Notes under the pieces: generated by a model | Seen by the model: only the letters and a program-made list of their open reading frames with translations | The model's database searches: none | Told to the model about the DNA's origin: nothing | Origin: JBGTIS01 sp041745535 | GTDB taxonomy: Bacteria; Bacteroidota; Bacteroidia; Cytophagales; Cyclobacteriaceae | Assembly: GCA_041745535.1 (NCBI GenBank) | Contig: JBGTIS010000216.1 | Location: 1-62,953 of the forward strand | Length of the DNA stretch: 62,953 bases | Direction of reading: 5' to 3' | Part shown: positions 18,087 to 27,854 of the stretch, piece after piece | How positions within the stretch are numbered: the stretch's first letter is position 1 | Layout: each line of letters starts with the position of its first letter | Program-made: the position numbers and the translations under genes

Positions 18087-20504
18087 ATGTTCAGGAACTA
18101 TCTCACCATCGCCCTACGTAATTTGTGGAAATTTAAGCAGATTACCTTTATCAACATATTTGGTTTGGCAGTAGGTATGGCGGCCTGCATCTTAATTTTG
18201 CTGTTTGTACAAAATGAACTGAGCTACGACCGTTATCATGAAAATGCTGACCGGGTCTACAGGATGTCCCGTGAGTGGCGCAATACCGATGGAGAAACCA
18301 GCCTGCATCTGGGCCATGTGGCTCCGCCTTTTGCTCCTTTACTAAAAAACGATTTTCCCGAAATTATCCAGCATGCTGTGCGCCTTCTGAGCGATAATCC
18401 GCTGATCACTTACGAGGCAGGAGATAAACTGATCGTAGAAGATAATTTCTTCTTTGCTGATTCAGACATATTCGATGTATTTACTTTTCCTATGGTAGCA
18501 GGTAACCCTGAAACTGCCCTACAAGAGCCCAATTCCCTAGTCATTACCGAAAGCACGGCAAAAAAATATTTTGGTAATGATGATCCCATCGGCAAAACCC
18601 TGAATTATAATAATCAGGTTGATATGAAAGTAACCGGAGTGGTAAAAGATGTGCCAGATAATTCTCACTTTCATTTTGATATGCTCTGTTCTTTTATTAC
18701 GGTAGAAAATTTCTTCGGAAGAGAAAACCTGATGTCGAACTGGGGAAGTAATAATTACGCTACTTACCTGCTTTTACCGGAGGGTTACAATCTGGATAAT
18801 TTATCGTCACAATTTCCTGCTTTTTTCGATAAACACATGGAAGCCTACCAGGGAATTCCTCCTTCAAAATCCAATTTCCTGCATCTCTGGCCGCTTACTG
18901 ACATCCACCTGCATTCTCATCTGGATTCTGAAATAGAAAATAACGGCGACATCGCGTATGTGTATATTTATACCATCATTGCCCTGTTTATTCTGGGAAT
19001 TGCCTGTATCAACTTTATGAACCTGTCAACCGCCCGGGCTGGCAGAAGAGCCAAAGAGGTGGGCGTACGGAAAGTTATGGGAGCTTTGCGCTCTTCACTA
19101 ATCAAACAATTTATTTCAGAATCAATGCTGGTGGCGGTATTTTCATTAATAGTAGCTTTGGTTCTGGCTGTTTTACTGCTTCCCTATTTCAATAATTTTG
19201 TAGGAAAAAGCCTTTCGCTTGACATTGGAAATAACCTTTTTATAGTTTTACTGTTGGTTGGCATTGTATTGATTGTAGGAGTACTGGCAGGAAGTTATCC
19301 TGCTTTCTTCCTGTCAAAGTTCCAACCCGCTACTATACTTCGTAGCAAAAACATACCAAAAGGATCGCATGCTTACTTAAGGGGAGGCTTGGTAATTTTA
19401 CAGTTTACCATTGCCATAGCGCTGGTAATTGGATTAATTACCATTGAAAAACAACTGAATTATGTAAAAAGCAAACCATTAGGCTTTAATAAAGAAAACT
19501 TGCTGGTAATGCCGGCCAGCGAGGAAATTTACAATAAGTTTGAACTAATCAAGGCCGAGTTGGCAACGCGGCCAGGCATTGCCGATGTTACACTTTCCAG
19601 CCGGGTACCTTCCGGCCGGTTGCTGGATTCGCAGGATGCCAAAGCTGAAAGAAACGGCAAATTGGAAGATGTAAATTTCCGAATTGCCGATGTACACGTA
19701 GATCACGATTTTATGAATTCCTTCCAGATACACATGGCAGGCGGTAGAAATTTTGATAAAAATCTGGTCAGCGATTCTACCGAAGCTTTTATCATTAATG
19801 AAGCAGCCGTAAAAGCTGTTGGCTGGCCTTCAGCCGAAGAAGCGGTAGGTAAAGAATTCCACTATGGCGATCGTCAGGGGTATATTATTGGTGTGGTAAA
19901 AGATTTCCACTTCGAATCGTTACACCAGCCTATTGCCCCTATCGTTTTTATGATTACGAATGGTAGGGCTAATAGCGTGATTGTGCGTGTGAATCAGGGT
20001 GCTATAGATCAAACACTAGCCTATCTGAAAGAACGCTGGGCTTATTTATTGCCGGGTTATCCGTTTTCTTATTATACAGTAAGCGATCAGTTCGAGCAAC
20101 AGTACGCATCTGAGGATAAATTAGGATTGGTAGTTGAATATTTCTCGTTGCTGGCTATCCTCATCGCTGCCCTAGGCCTGATTGGCCTGGCTTCGTATAT
20201 GGCTGAGCAACGTTTTAAAGAAATTGGAATTCGTAAAGTTTTAGGAGCATCAGTCGGACAGATACTTTTGCTACTGGGCAAAAACTTTACCTGGCTGGTC
20301 ATTATTGCTTTTGTAATTGCCTGCCCAGTTGCTTACTGGCTGATGAGTCAATGGCTGGATACATTCGCCTATCACGATACGGTGAAATGGTGGGCATTCC
20401 TGATAGCTGGTGGCTTCTCACTCATCATTGCCTGGGTAACGATAGGTTCACAAACCATACGGGCTGCTACCAGCAATCCTATCGATAGTTTAAAAGATGA
20501 ATAA
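18087..20504 (+). CDS. ABC transporter permease, MacB/FtsX family (copy 2 of 3)
   Basis: 805 residues with the same domain order as its neighbour: helix about 21-43, MacB-PCD, FtsX block (RAKEVGVRKVMGA near 320), second MacB-PCD and second FtsX block (FKEIGIRKVLGAS near 713), end NPIDSLKDE. The first coupling motif is nearly identical to copy 1, so these two may be the closest pair. It lies 34 bases after copy 1 with no terminator, consistent with one transcript. The substrate is unknown; the periplasmic domains differ most between copies, which suggests different cargo or a heteromeric complex. Confidence 0.9.
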   Translation: MFRNYLTIALRNLWKFKQITFINIFGLAVGMAACILILLFVQNELSYDRYHENADRVYRMSREWRNTDGETSLHLGHVAPPFAPLLKNDFPEIIQHAVRLLSDNPLITYEAGDKLIVEDNFFFADSDIFDVFTFPMVAGNPETALQEPNSLVITESTAKKYFGNDDPIGKTLNYNNQVDMKVTGVVKDVPDNSHFHFDMLCSFITVENFFGRENLMSNWGSNNYATYLLLPEGYNLDNLSSQFPAFFDKHMEAYQGIPPSKSNFLHLWPLTDIHLHSHLDSEIENNGDIAYVYIYTIIALFILGIACINFMNLSTARAGRRAKEVGVRKVMGALRSSLIKQFISESMLVAVFSLIVALVLAVLLLPYFNNFVGKSLSLDIGNNLFIVLLLVGIVLIVGVLAGSYPAFFLSKFQPATILRSKNIPKGSHAYLRGGLVILQFTIAIALVIGLITIEKQLNYVKSKPLGFNKENLLVMPASEEIYNKFELIKAELATRPGIADVTLSSRVPSGRLLDSQDAKAERNGKLEDVNFRIADVHVDHDFMNSFQIHMAGGRNFDKNLVSDSTEAFIINEAAVKAVGWPSAEEAVGKEFHYGDRQGYIIGVVKDFHFESLHQPIAPIVFMITNGRANSVIVRVNQGAIDQTLAYLKERWAYLLPGYPFSYYTVSDQFEQQYASEDKLGLVVEYFSLLAILIAALGLIGLASYMAEQRFKEIGIRKVLGASVGQILLLLGKNFTWLVIIAFVIACPVAYWLMSQWLDTFAYHDTVKWWAFLIAGGFSLIIAWVTIGSQTIRAATSNPIDSLKDE

Positions 20505-20559
20505 ATGCCCATTTTTTTTAGAATGGTAACCATACATTAAACCTAATCTGCTTTGCAAT

Positions 20560-23013
20560 ATGTTAAGAAGTTACCTGGTACTGACCATTCGCAATCTGAT
20601 ACGGCAAAAGTTGTTTACCACGATCAACATAACCGGGTTAGCTGCCGGGTTATCCTGCTGCATGCTTATTCTTTTGTACGTAGGTGATGAACTCAGCTAC
20701 GACAGATTCCACACCAAATCTGATCGAATTTACCGAATCAACTGGACCAGCGAACTCAGTGGCGAAAACAGGCAGTCGGCTTATACCGTAATACCATTGG
20801 CAGAAGTTATTACACACGACTTGCCGGAAGTGGAAGCCGTAACCCGATTGTATAACAGAAGCGGTAGCGTACAAATACAGGACGAGAAAAAGCAAGATAT
20901 AAAATTTCATGAACAGCAGGTCTGCTTCACCGACAGCACTTTTTTCCGAATTTTTTCTCTGAAGTTTTTGGCTGGCAATCCAGATTTAGCGCTCACTGAA
21001 CCCAATTCCGTGGTGATTACTGACGAAATGGCTCAGAAATATTTCGGTAAAATCGATATAATAGGTAAACCTTTATTGTACGACAATAAAACGCTGCTTA
21101 AAATCACCGGTGTTGTTGAAAAACTACCCAACCAGACTGATATTGACTTCGATATCCTGATCTCTTTCGAAACTTTATATTCAGTAGAAAGTAAAGAAAT
21201 TTCTGATTATCTGCAATCCGATTGGCTGTATAACACTTCCTATACCTTTGTATTGCTCAAACCAAATTACAGACCGGAACAGGTAGAAACACAATTGTCC
21301 GAATTATTAAAAAAATATGCCGATGAGCGGGTAAAACAGCATATTACCCTGTCATTACAACCTCTAGATCAAATACATTTATATGCTGATGATGTTGAAG
21401 AAAACCCCAGTACTGGTAGTATTACTTATATTTATATTTTTACGGCCATCGCCTTCATCACCTTACTAATTGCCAGCGTTAATTTTGTGAATCTGGCAAT
21501 GGCGTCCTCTTTGCAAAGAGCTAAGGAAGTAGGTTTGCGCAAAGTGTTGGGAGCCCGGCCCCGCCAACTGGCATTACAATTCCTCGGCGAATCGGTGCTG
21601 ATATGTCTGCTTGCCTTTTTGCTGGCTTTTTTCCTTACTCAGCAGTTTTTGCCCTTGCTGAATGAGGTAACGGAAAAGCAACTTACGCTGAAACCTGTCG
21701 GAAGCAGTTATTTCTGGCTTGCCTGCATTGGTTTATTGCTTTTAACCAGCCTGTTTGCTGGCGCTTATCCAGCTTTTGTAATGTCGTGGTTTGAGCCGAT
21801 AAGGGCATTAAAAGGGAAGATTAGGGGCATATCACAGGGAAGTCTATTACGTAAAACGCTAATTGTAGCTCAGTTTTCAACTTCCTTTATCCTGATAGTA
21901 GGGGCGGTAGTAATTTATCAGCAACTTCAATATTTGCGCAATAAGCCGTTAGGGTTTCAGAAAGAACAAATACTAATTGTACCTGTTTTCGGAAGCAATG
22001 CCTCCAGCATAAGCCATGCGGTTGATGCCACACAACGGGGTCGCATGAATACTTTTGAAAATGAGTTGATGAAGGTCAGCCATATCAGTGGGGTTACCAC
22101 TGCTTCTTCTATGCCTGGAAATGGTTTTATAAGAGGGTTGGTAATTCCGCAGGGATTTAGCGAGCAGGATAATCTTTTTGTTCCCTGGATTTCTGTAGAT
22201 TATGATTTTATTTCCACCTTCCGGATACCGTTAGTGGCGGGACGCGATTTTTCTAAAGAAACAGGTGCCGATCACCTGCAGTCATTTATTCTCAATGAGA
22301 CGGCTGTACGTATGTTTGGATGGGAAAATCCTCAGGAAGCCATCGGAAAAAAAATAATCCGTGGTGATCAGCAAAACGGTAAAAATGGATCTGTAATCGG
22401 TGTTATTAAAGATTTTCATTTTAACAGTTTAACCCAACCCCTCGAGCCTTTGATTCTGGACGTGAATCCTTCCCGGTTTACAGAATTTGCGGTAAGTCTT
22501 CAACCCAGGCATACACCAGAAACTATTACCTATATAAAGAAACAATGGGACGCCACTTTTCCCGAACGGGTATTCGAATACAGTTTTCTGGATCAGAATA
22601 TCAATGCCATATATAACACGCAGGCGAATTTGGGCAAAACTATTGGGTATTTTGCTGGCATTACTATTTTCATTTCCTGTTTAGGTCTGTTTGGATTAAC
22701 TTCTTTGTTTGCCCTACAGCGTACCAAAGAAATTGGCATTCGCAAGGTATTGGGTGCTAGTGTAAAAGGAATCGTTCTGCTGCTTTCTAAAGAACTGATA
22801 GCGTTGGTAGGTATTGCTTTGGTTATTGGTACACCTGTGACCTGGTATGCCATCCAATGGTGGCTTCAGAATTTTGCTTTCAAAATTAACCTGTCATGGT
22901 GGATATTTCTACAAGCTGGGATAGTAGCATTAACACTGGCCTGGCTGGCCATTAGCTATCAAACTATCAAAGTTGCTTTGACCAATCCGGTAGATAGTCT
23001 AAAGCAGGAATAA
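20560..23013 (+). CDS. ABC transporter permease, MacB/FtsX family (copy 3 of 3)
   Basis: 817 residues, same double MacB-PCD/FtsX layout. Coupling motifs are RAKEVGLRKVLGA (near 325) and TKEIGIRKVLGAS (near 727); the end is NPVDSLKQE. It is the most diverged of the three, with its own loop between the two halves (near 485-500, SISHAVDATQ). It is the last gene of the tandem and converges on the GT9 gene, 40 bases away, without an obvious terminator. Confidence 0.9.
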   Translation: MLRSYLVLTIRNLIRQKLFTTINITGLAAGLSCCMLILLYVGDELSYDRFHTKSDRIYRINWTSELSGENRQSAYTVIPLAEVITHDLPEVEAVTRLYNRSGSVQIQDEKKQDIKFHEQQVCFTDSTFFRIFSLKFLAGNPDLALTEPNSVVITDEMAQKYFGKIDIIGKPLLYDNKTLLKITGVVEKLPNQTDIDFDILISFETLYSVESKEISDYLQSDWLYNTSYTFVLLKPNYRPEQVETQLSELLKKYADERVKQHITLSLQPLDQIHLYADDVEENPSTGSITYIYIFTAIAFITLLIASVNFVNLAMASSLQRAKEVGLRKVLGARPRQLALQFLGESVLICLLAFLLAFFLTQQFLPLLNEVTEKQLTLKPVGSSYFWLACIGLLLLTSLFAGAYPAFVMSWFEPIRALKGKIRGISQGSLLRKTLIVAQFSTSFILIVGAVVIYQQLQYLRNKPLGFQKEQILIVPVFGSNASSISHAVDATQRGRMNTFENELMKVSHISGVTTASSMPGNGFIRGLVIPQGFSEQDNLFVPWISVDYDFISTFRIPLVAGRDFSKETGADHLQSFILNETAVRMFGWENPQEAIGKKIIRGDQQNGKNGSVIGVIKDFHFNSLTQPLEPLILDVNPSRFTEFAVSLQPRHTPETITYIKKQWDATFPERVFEYSFLDQNINAIYNTQANLGKTIGYFAGITIFISCLGLFGLTSLFALQRTKEIGIRKVLGASVKGIVLLLSKELIALVGIALVIGTPVTWYAIQWWLQNFAFKINLSWWIFLQAGIVALTLAWLAISYQTIKVALTNPVDSLKQE

Positions 23014-23053
23014 ATTTGAAGGTGAACATCCGCATTTAAAGGTATTGTAAGCT

Positions 23054-24094
23054 TTAGCGATGAACAGTATTATAATGCTCCCAGGCTTTTTCAAAAACCT
23101 GTATGAGTTGTTGGTTTACTATGGTGGTAGCACATTTGAAATGTGTTTCCGGACAACTTTGATAGCCATGTAAGCCACAGGGTCTGCAAGGCAAATTTTC
23201 TTTTGTTTCAATTACATATGAAAAGTCAGTTAATGGACCAAATCCAAATTCAGGGACCGTAGAGCAATACACAGCACAGGTCGGAGCGTTTACCGCTGAT
23301 GCCAGATGCATGGGGGCTGAATCATTTACAAAATTGATGATAGCATCCTGCATAAGCGCCGCTGATTGAAGTAAAGAAACCTTACCAGATAAATTATATA
23401 CATAGTCAGATTTAACGGATGATGCGATTTCCGCACAGAGCGAAACATCAGAAGGCCCTCCTATCAGAAAAATATTATCGTAAAATTCAAGCTGATTAAT
23501 AAGACTTTTCCATTGGCCTTTAGGAAATTGTTTGGTAAACCAGATGGAAGCTGGCGCAATACATACAAATGGCTTTGACTTGTAAATCCGAACAGCCTGA
23601 TAATCTTCCTCCGATGGATACAGTTTAGGTTGCCGGAAAGTTGCCAACTGATTTGAAATCTCAGGAATATGGTTAAGTAGCTGTAAGTTTCTATCTACTT
23701 CATGTATTTGATTCCCAAATTGGTGTAATACTTTTTTTGTAAATAAAAAAGAAAATGGATTTTCGTTAAAACCGATAGTATGAAATGCCCCCGATAATGC
23801 GGTTATTAATCCTGTTCCGGCAAACCGCTGGCAATTCACAACCAGATCATATTGGCCAGATCGAATATTTTTAATGAGCGCGATTAAATTTTTGTATTTA
23901 TTCCGCTGCTTATTCCAAATTAAAATTTGATTGATTTTTGGATGTGCGATTAATAAAGTCTCATTTCCTTTACGGACCAATACATCAATAAGCGACTGAG
24001 GGAAAGCATTATGTAATGTTTCAATAATTGGGGTAGCAAGAATTACATCTCCAATAAAAGCAGTTTGTATAATCAGGATTTTTTGAAATTTCAT
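23054..24094 (-). CDS. Glycosyltransferase family 9 (LPS heptosyltransferase-like)
   Basis: 346 residues with the two Rossmann-like halves of a GT-B enzyme. N-terminal KILIIQTAFIGDVILATP is the GT9 signature; the C-terminal half has FVCIAPASIWFTKQFP and NDSAPMHLASA, the nucleotide-sugar binding region. A cysteine cluster near the C-terminus (CRPCGLHGYQSCPETHFKC) is typical of Bacteroidota members. GT9 enzymes add heptose to LPS core on the cytoplasmic face. With gmhA in the same window, heptose transfer is a reasonable inference, but acceptor and position are unknown. It follows the hybrid kinase gene by 128 bases. Confidence 0.88.
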   Translation of the reverse strand: MKFQKILIIQTAFIGDVILATPIIETLHNAFPQSLIDVLVRKGNETLLIAHPKINQILIWNKQRNKYKNLIALIKNIRSGQYDLVVNCQRFAGTGLITALSGAFHTIGFNENPFSFLFTKKVLHQFGNQIHEVDRNLQLLNHIPEISNQLATFRQPKLYPSEEDYQAVRIYKSKPFVCIAPASIWFTKQFPKGQWKSLINQLEFYDNIFLIGGPSDVSLCAEIASSVKSDYVYNLSGKVSLLQSAALMQDAIINFVNDSAPMHLASAVNAPTCAVYCSTVPEFGFGPLTDFSYVIETKENLPCRPCGLHGYQSCPETHFKCATTIVNQQLIQVFEKAWEHYNTVHR

Positions 24095-24222
24095 TCTAGG
24101 TTAGGAAAAGTCCTCACAATCAGTTTTTTAATTTATCTGATACAGGATTAAAAACTCATAACTAAAAATAGTGTAATAGTACCCTTGATAAAAATCTAAA
24201 AAGAGGCAGGTTGTAGAACTAA

Positions 24223-26367
24223 TTAATGCTTTCTGTTATCGATATCTACTTCGTTAACACTTCTTAACTCTGTTAAAATTTCCTCACAAATGCTTTCTAC
24301 CCTATCGGCTGATTCTTTCAACATTTTTTCATTTACTTCATTCATACTAATTAACGCTTTCCCTCTCTGCAATTCAACCGACAGTTCTTCCAGCTTTAAC
24401 AACGTTAGGGTAGTATAATTTTTATGTATAATAAAAGAAAGTTTTTCTTGTTCTAATTGTGTTATAATTGTTCTGTATCCTTCCTTTAGTTCCAAAAAAG
24501 AGCTAATATATAAACCTGATAGTTGCTTTTTGAATGTTAAATCGCCTTCTGTAAGGTCATTCAATATACTTTCTATCGATGAGGCAGATATTTTTTCTTT
24601 CTTTTTACCAGCATCAAGGTTCACAAAAATTTTCTGATAAAGTTCTTCTGAATGAAAAGGCTTGGTAGCAAAATCCGTCATTCCATGGGCCAGTACTTTC
24701 TTCTTAGTATCAGTGGTAGCCATCGCAGTCAGGGCAATAATCGGTACTTTCTTAGCATATTTTTTTTCCATAGAACGTATGGCCAATGTGGTTTCATAAC
24801 CGTCCATTTCAGGCATTTGCAAATCCATTAAAATAACGTCATACCACTTTACCTTAACCATTTCCAACGCTACTCTTCCATTTTCCGCATTATCTACTTT
24901 GATACCCCATTGATGAAGCAGTTTGTTTGCTATTACCCGGTTAATGTCATTATCCTCCACCAGTAAAATATGAATATTACATTCTTTTAATTCCTGATAT
25001 GAAGCAGGCACATTTTTTTGAATTTCATAACGTTCCTTACTTTTTCTGAGGGTAAGAGAAAAGTAAAAAACAGATCCTTTATTTATTTCGCTTTTTACAA
25101 ATATTTTACTGCTCATTAATTCTAAAAGATTCTTTACAATAGCTAATCCCAGTCCTGTACCCCCATATTTTCTGGTAGTATCACTGTTAGCCTGAGAAAA
25201 GCTTTCAAATACTGCTGATATTTTATCCGAAGCAATACCAATACCTGTATCTTCAATACTAAAATTAATACAAATATACTCATCATTCTGCCATTCAGTA
25301 GCAGTTTTCATGGTTACTCCTCCACTATCTGTAAACTTTATTGAATTACTTACTAAGTTATTCAGAATTTGTCTGATTCGTATTGAGTCACCAATAAGGT
25401 TACGGGGAATAGCTTTGTCAAATACTACTTTTATATTGATTTTTTTTTCTTCTGCTTTGTATAGTGCGCTTTGTTCTATACCATCCAATACCTCTTTTAA
25501 ATCAAAATCTGTTTCTTCCAACTCGATTTTATCCGCCTCTATTTTGCTAAAATCAAGTATATCATTAATTAGTAACATTAATGTATCTGCTGAAAACTTC
25601 AGGTTTTTTAGATGTGGAATTTGGTGGGCTTTTGGATTTTCTTCTAACAAAATTCGAACAATTCCAATAACGCCATTCAGCGGTGTCCTGATTTCATGTG
25701 TCATATTCGAAAGAAACTGTCCTTTTAACTGAGAGGCTCTTTTAGCTTTATCTTTGTTAAGCTTCAGATTTTGGATAGCTGGCCTGAAAAGGAAAATAAT
25801 TTCTAAAATTAGAACAAAAAGAATAATTACTGAAAATAAATATTCTATTGATCTTAAGGAAGTACTGTTTTTATCAGCCAGTTTGGTATATTCATATACC
25901 AGGGGTTGCATTTTTTCATTAAAGGCTTCTTCATGAAATAAAATGGAAGCAACTAAAGTTTCATCATTTTCTAAGTCAGAAATAATTTTTCTTAAACTTT
26001 TTTGAATAACTTCAAAATGAAGCTTGGTTTTGCCAAAATCAATATTAATATAGGTTTGATTTGTGTAGTCTGATTGAAATACGGAATCATTAAGGTAATG
26101 ATAATTTCTTTCCCAATTATTTATCAACTGGTCAAAAAAAGCGGGATTTTCCTTTAGCAAATTCGGATTACTTTTCAGTGCTGAAACAGACCTGACAATA
26201 TCCTGATTTAGTATAATTTGATTACTAATTCTGATAATTGCTGTTAATCTTTCCTGCTGCTGATTAATCTGATGATGAACGATAAACTGGCCGCTTCCAA
26301 TTAATATAATGGCTGAAAGAATAAAAAAAGCATACAAAACTTTAAAGTTTTTTAGCTCTAAACCCAT
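24223..26367 (-). CDS. Hybrid sensor histidine kinase with receiver and HPt-like domain
   Basis: 714 residues. Order: TM1 (about 9-29), extracytoplasmic helical sensor (30-175), TM2 (about 176-195), HisKA with H224 in MTHEIRTPLNG, HATPase with GTGLGLAIV at 403-411, receiver (about 464-580; D515, K569) and a helical C-terminus (about 600-705). There H648-K in an LSFIIHKNYTTL context fits a diverged HPt domain. So a full phosphorelay may sit in one chain. It is the last gene of the predicted polysaccharide block, 15 bases after the GT2 gene. The stand-alone receiver encoded at 30318 is the obvious partner. The sensor domain has no motif I recognise. Confidence 0.9.
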   Translation of the reverse strand: MGLELKNFKVLYAFFILSAIILIGSGQFIVHHQINQQQERLTAIIRISNQIILNQDIVRSVSALKSNPNLLKENPAFFDQLINNWERNYHYLNDSVFQSDYTNQTYINIDFGKTKLHFEVIQKSLRKIISDLENDETLVASILFHEEAFNEKMQPLVYEYTKLADKNSTSLRSIEYLFSVIILFVLILEIIFLFRPAIQNLKLNKDKAKRASQLKGQFLSNMTHEIRTPLNGVIGIVRILLEENPKAHQIPHLKNLKFSADTLMLLINDILDFSKIEADKIELEETDFDLKEVLDGIEQSALYKAEEKKINIKVVFDKAIPRNLIGDSIRIRQILNNLVSNSIKFTDSGGVTMKTATEWQNDEYICINFSIEDTGIGIASDKISAVFESFSQANSDTTRKYGGTGLGLAIVKNLLELMSSKIFVKSEINKGSVFYFSLTLRKSKERYEIQKNVPASYQELKECNIHILLVEDNDINRVIANKLLHQWGIKVDNAENGRVALEMVKVKWYDVILMDLQMPEMDGYETTLAIRSMEKKYAKKVPIIALTAMATTDTKKKVLAHGMTDFATKPFHSEELYQKIFVNLDAGKKKEKISASSIESILNDLTEGDLTFKKQLSGLYISSFLELKEGYRTIITQLEQEKLSFIIHKNYTTLTLLKLEELSVELQRGKALISMNEVNEKMLKESADRVESICEEILTELRSVNEVDIDNRKH

Positions 26368-26382
26368 ATAGTTGTTTTGAAT

Positions 26383-27852
26383 TTAGTTGACAGATACCAC
26401 ATGACTTTCATTTGAAACCGGGTTAACATCCGAATTCTTTTTGAATCCTTGTTTTTTCATGTCACCCCATTTTCTAATCCCCAGAAAAAGATAAAAATTG
26501 CCTACAAGAGACCAAAACAAAGTAAGCGGATGATATAAAAAAGGTTCTAGAAAAGCTGTCATCAGTAATTTTAATGTCTCAGTTTTTTTATTGTACTTAT
26601 GAAATGTAAGCTCTTCAGCAAATAATGATAGCACAGACATTAATAATACGAAAGTATATACCATAGAAGAAATGGAAAAAAAATATATCCATTGAACCTG
26701 ATCTTGCAGCAAAAGCACTACAAAATAAACAATTCCCGCCATTTCTATAAAAGGGGCCAGATATTCAAAAAACAACCAATATGGATAACTGAGAACTCCC
26801 ATTAGCCCATAACGCGGATTTAGGAACAGCCCTCTGTGAAGCCAGAGTGTTTCTGCCGTGCCTCTTGTCCACCGGTTCCTCTGTTTACCTAAAATAGCTA
26901 AGTTGGCTGGGGCTTCTGTCCAGCACAATGGATCGGGAATATAAAACACCTTATACTTCATATTGTTCTGGTGCATATATCTTCGCATTCTGACTACCAA
27001 TTCCATATCTTCTCCAACCGTCTTTAAACTATATCCACCACATTTCACCGCAATTTCCCTATCGAAAAGGCCAAATGCTCCTGAAATAAGTAACAATCCA
27101 TTAAGCCGGCTCCAGGCAATTCTGTTTAACAAAAAAACTCTAAGATATTCCAAAGCCTGAAACCTTGCCAACATTCCTTTTGGCAAATTAACCTTTACCA
27201 ATTGCCCATCTTCTACTACGCATGAGTTGGCAATTCGTACAATTCCGCCGGTAGCTATGGTTTTGGTATTACTTTGTAAAAAAGGTTTAACCATTTTTAA
27301 GAGAGCATCTGGAGCGATAATTGAATCCGCATCCATAGTGGCAATTAATTCGCTAGAAGAAATATTGAGTCCGGCATTCAGCGCATCAGCTTTTCCCCCA
27401 TTAATTTTATCCACAATAATTAACCTTTTAAAAGCATAATTTTTGGACTTATAGATACCTTTTATAGATTTTGTGGATATCTCATAACTAACAGCGAAAT
27501 TTACCTGAACCAAATCAAAATATTCTATTAGTTTTTCCAGAGAGTTATCTTTACTGCCATCATTTACAACAATTACTTCATAATTATTATATCGCAAAGA
27601 TAACAGAGAGCGTATACTATCGATGATATTTGCTCCTTCATTATAAGCAGGCACTATCAGGGAAATGGAAGGGGCCAAGGGTGACGACAATATGGCATCG
27701 TAATTTACAAATCTATTTTTTCTCATATAGCTTAGTATTTCTACCAACGAAACCAAGCCAAGAATAAGATAACCTGAACAAATAATTATGGCATAACCAA
27801 AAATTACTTTTTCAGCCATAAAAACCAATATTTCTAAAAGTATTTCCCGCAT
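26383..27852 (-). CDS. Processive GT2 polysaccharide synthase (PgaC/YaiP-like)
   Basis: 489 residues. N-terminal membrane segment (about 13-40), cytosolic GT-A domain and three to four C-terminal helices (about 355-465) that would form the export channel. Motifs of processive beta-glycosyltransferases are all visible: VNDGS near 96-100, DAD at 174-176, GED at 280-282 (catalytic base) and QRNRW at 324-328. PgaC, hyaluronan and cellulose synthases share these. The sugar cannot be read from the sequence. It sits two bases from the HEAT-protein gene and next to a YaiO-type barrel gene; E. coli yaiP (GT2) is likewise a neighbour of yaiO. Confidence 0.9.
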   Translation of the reverse strand: MREILLEILVFMAEKVIFGYAIIICSGYLILGLVSLVEILSYMRKNRFVNYDAILSSPLAPSISLIVPAYNEGANIIDSIRSLLSLRYNNYEVIVVNDGSKDNSLEKLIEYFDLVQVNFAVSYEISTKSIKGIYKSKNYAFKRLIIVDKINGGKADALNAGLNISSSELIATMDADSIIAPDALLKMVKPFLQSNTKTIATGGIVRIANSCVVEDGQLVKVNLPKGMLARFQALEYLRVFLLNRIAWSRLNGLLLISGAFGLFDREIAVKCGGYSLKTVGEDMELVVRMRRYMHQNNMKYKVFYIPDPLCWTEAPANLAILGKQRNRWTRGTAETLWLHRGLFLNPRYGLMGVLSYPYWLFFEYLAPFIEMAGIVYFVVLLLQDQVQWIYFFSISSMVYTFVLLMSVLSLFAEELTFHKYNKKTETLKLLMTAFLEPFLYHPLTLFWSLVGNFYLFLGIRKWGDMKKQGFKKNSDVNPVSNESHVVSVN

Positions 27853-27854
27853 AG

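Noticed and set aside
15593..23013. Permease triplet as an assembly or transposition artefact
   Set aside because: The three genes differ along their whole length and have no flanking repeats; they are old paralogues.
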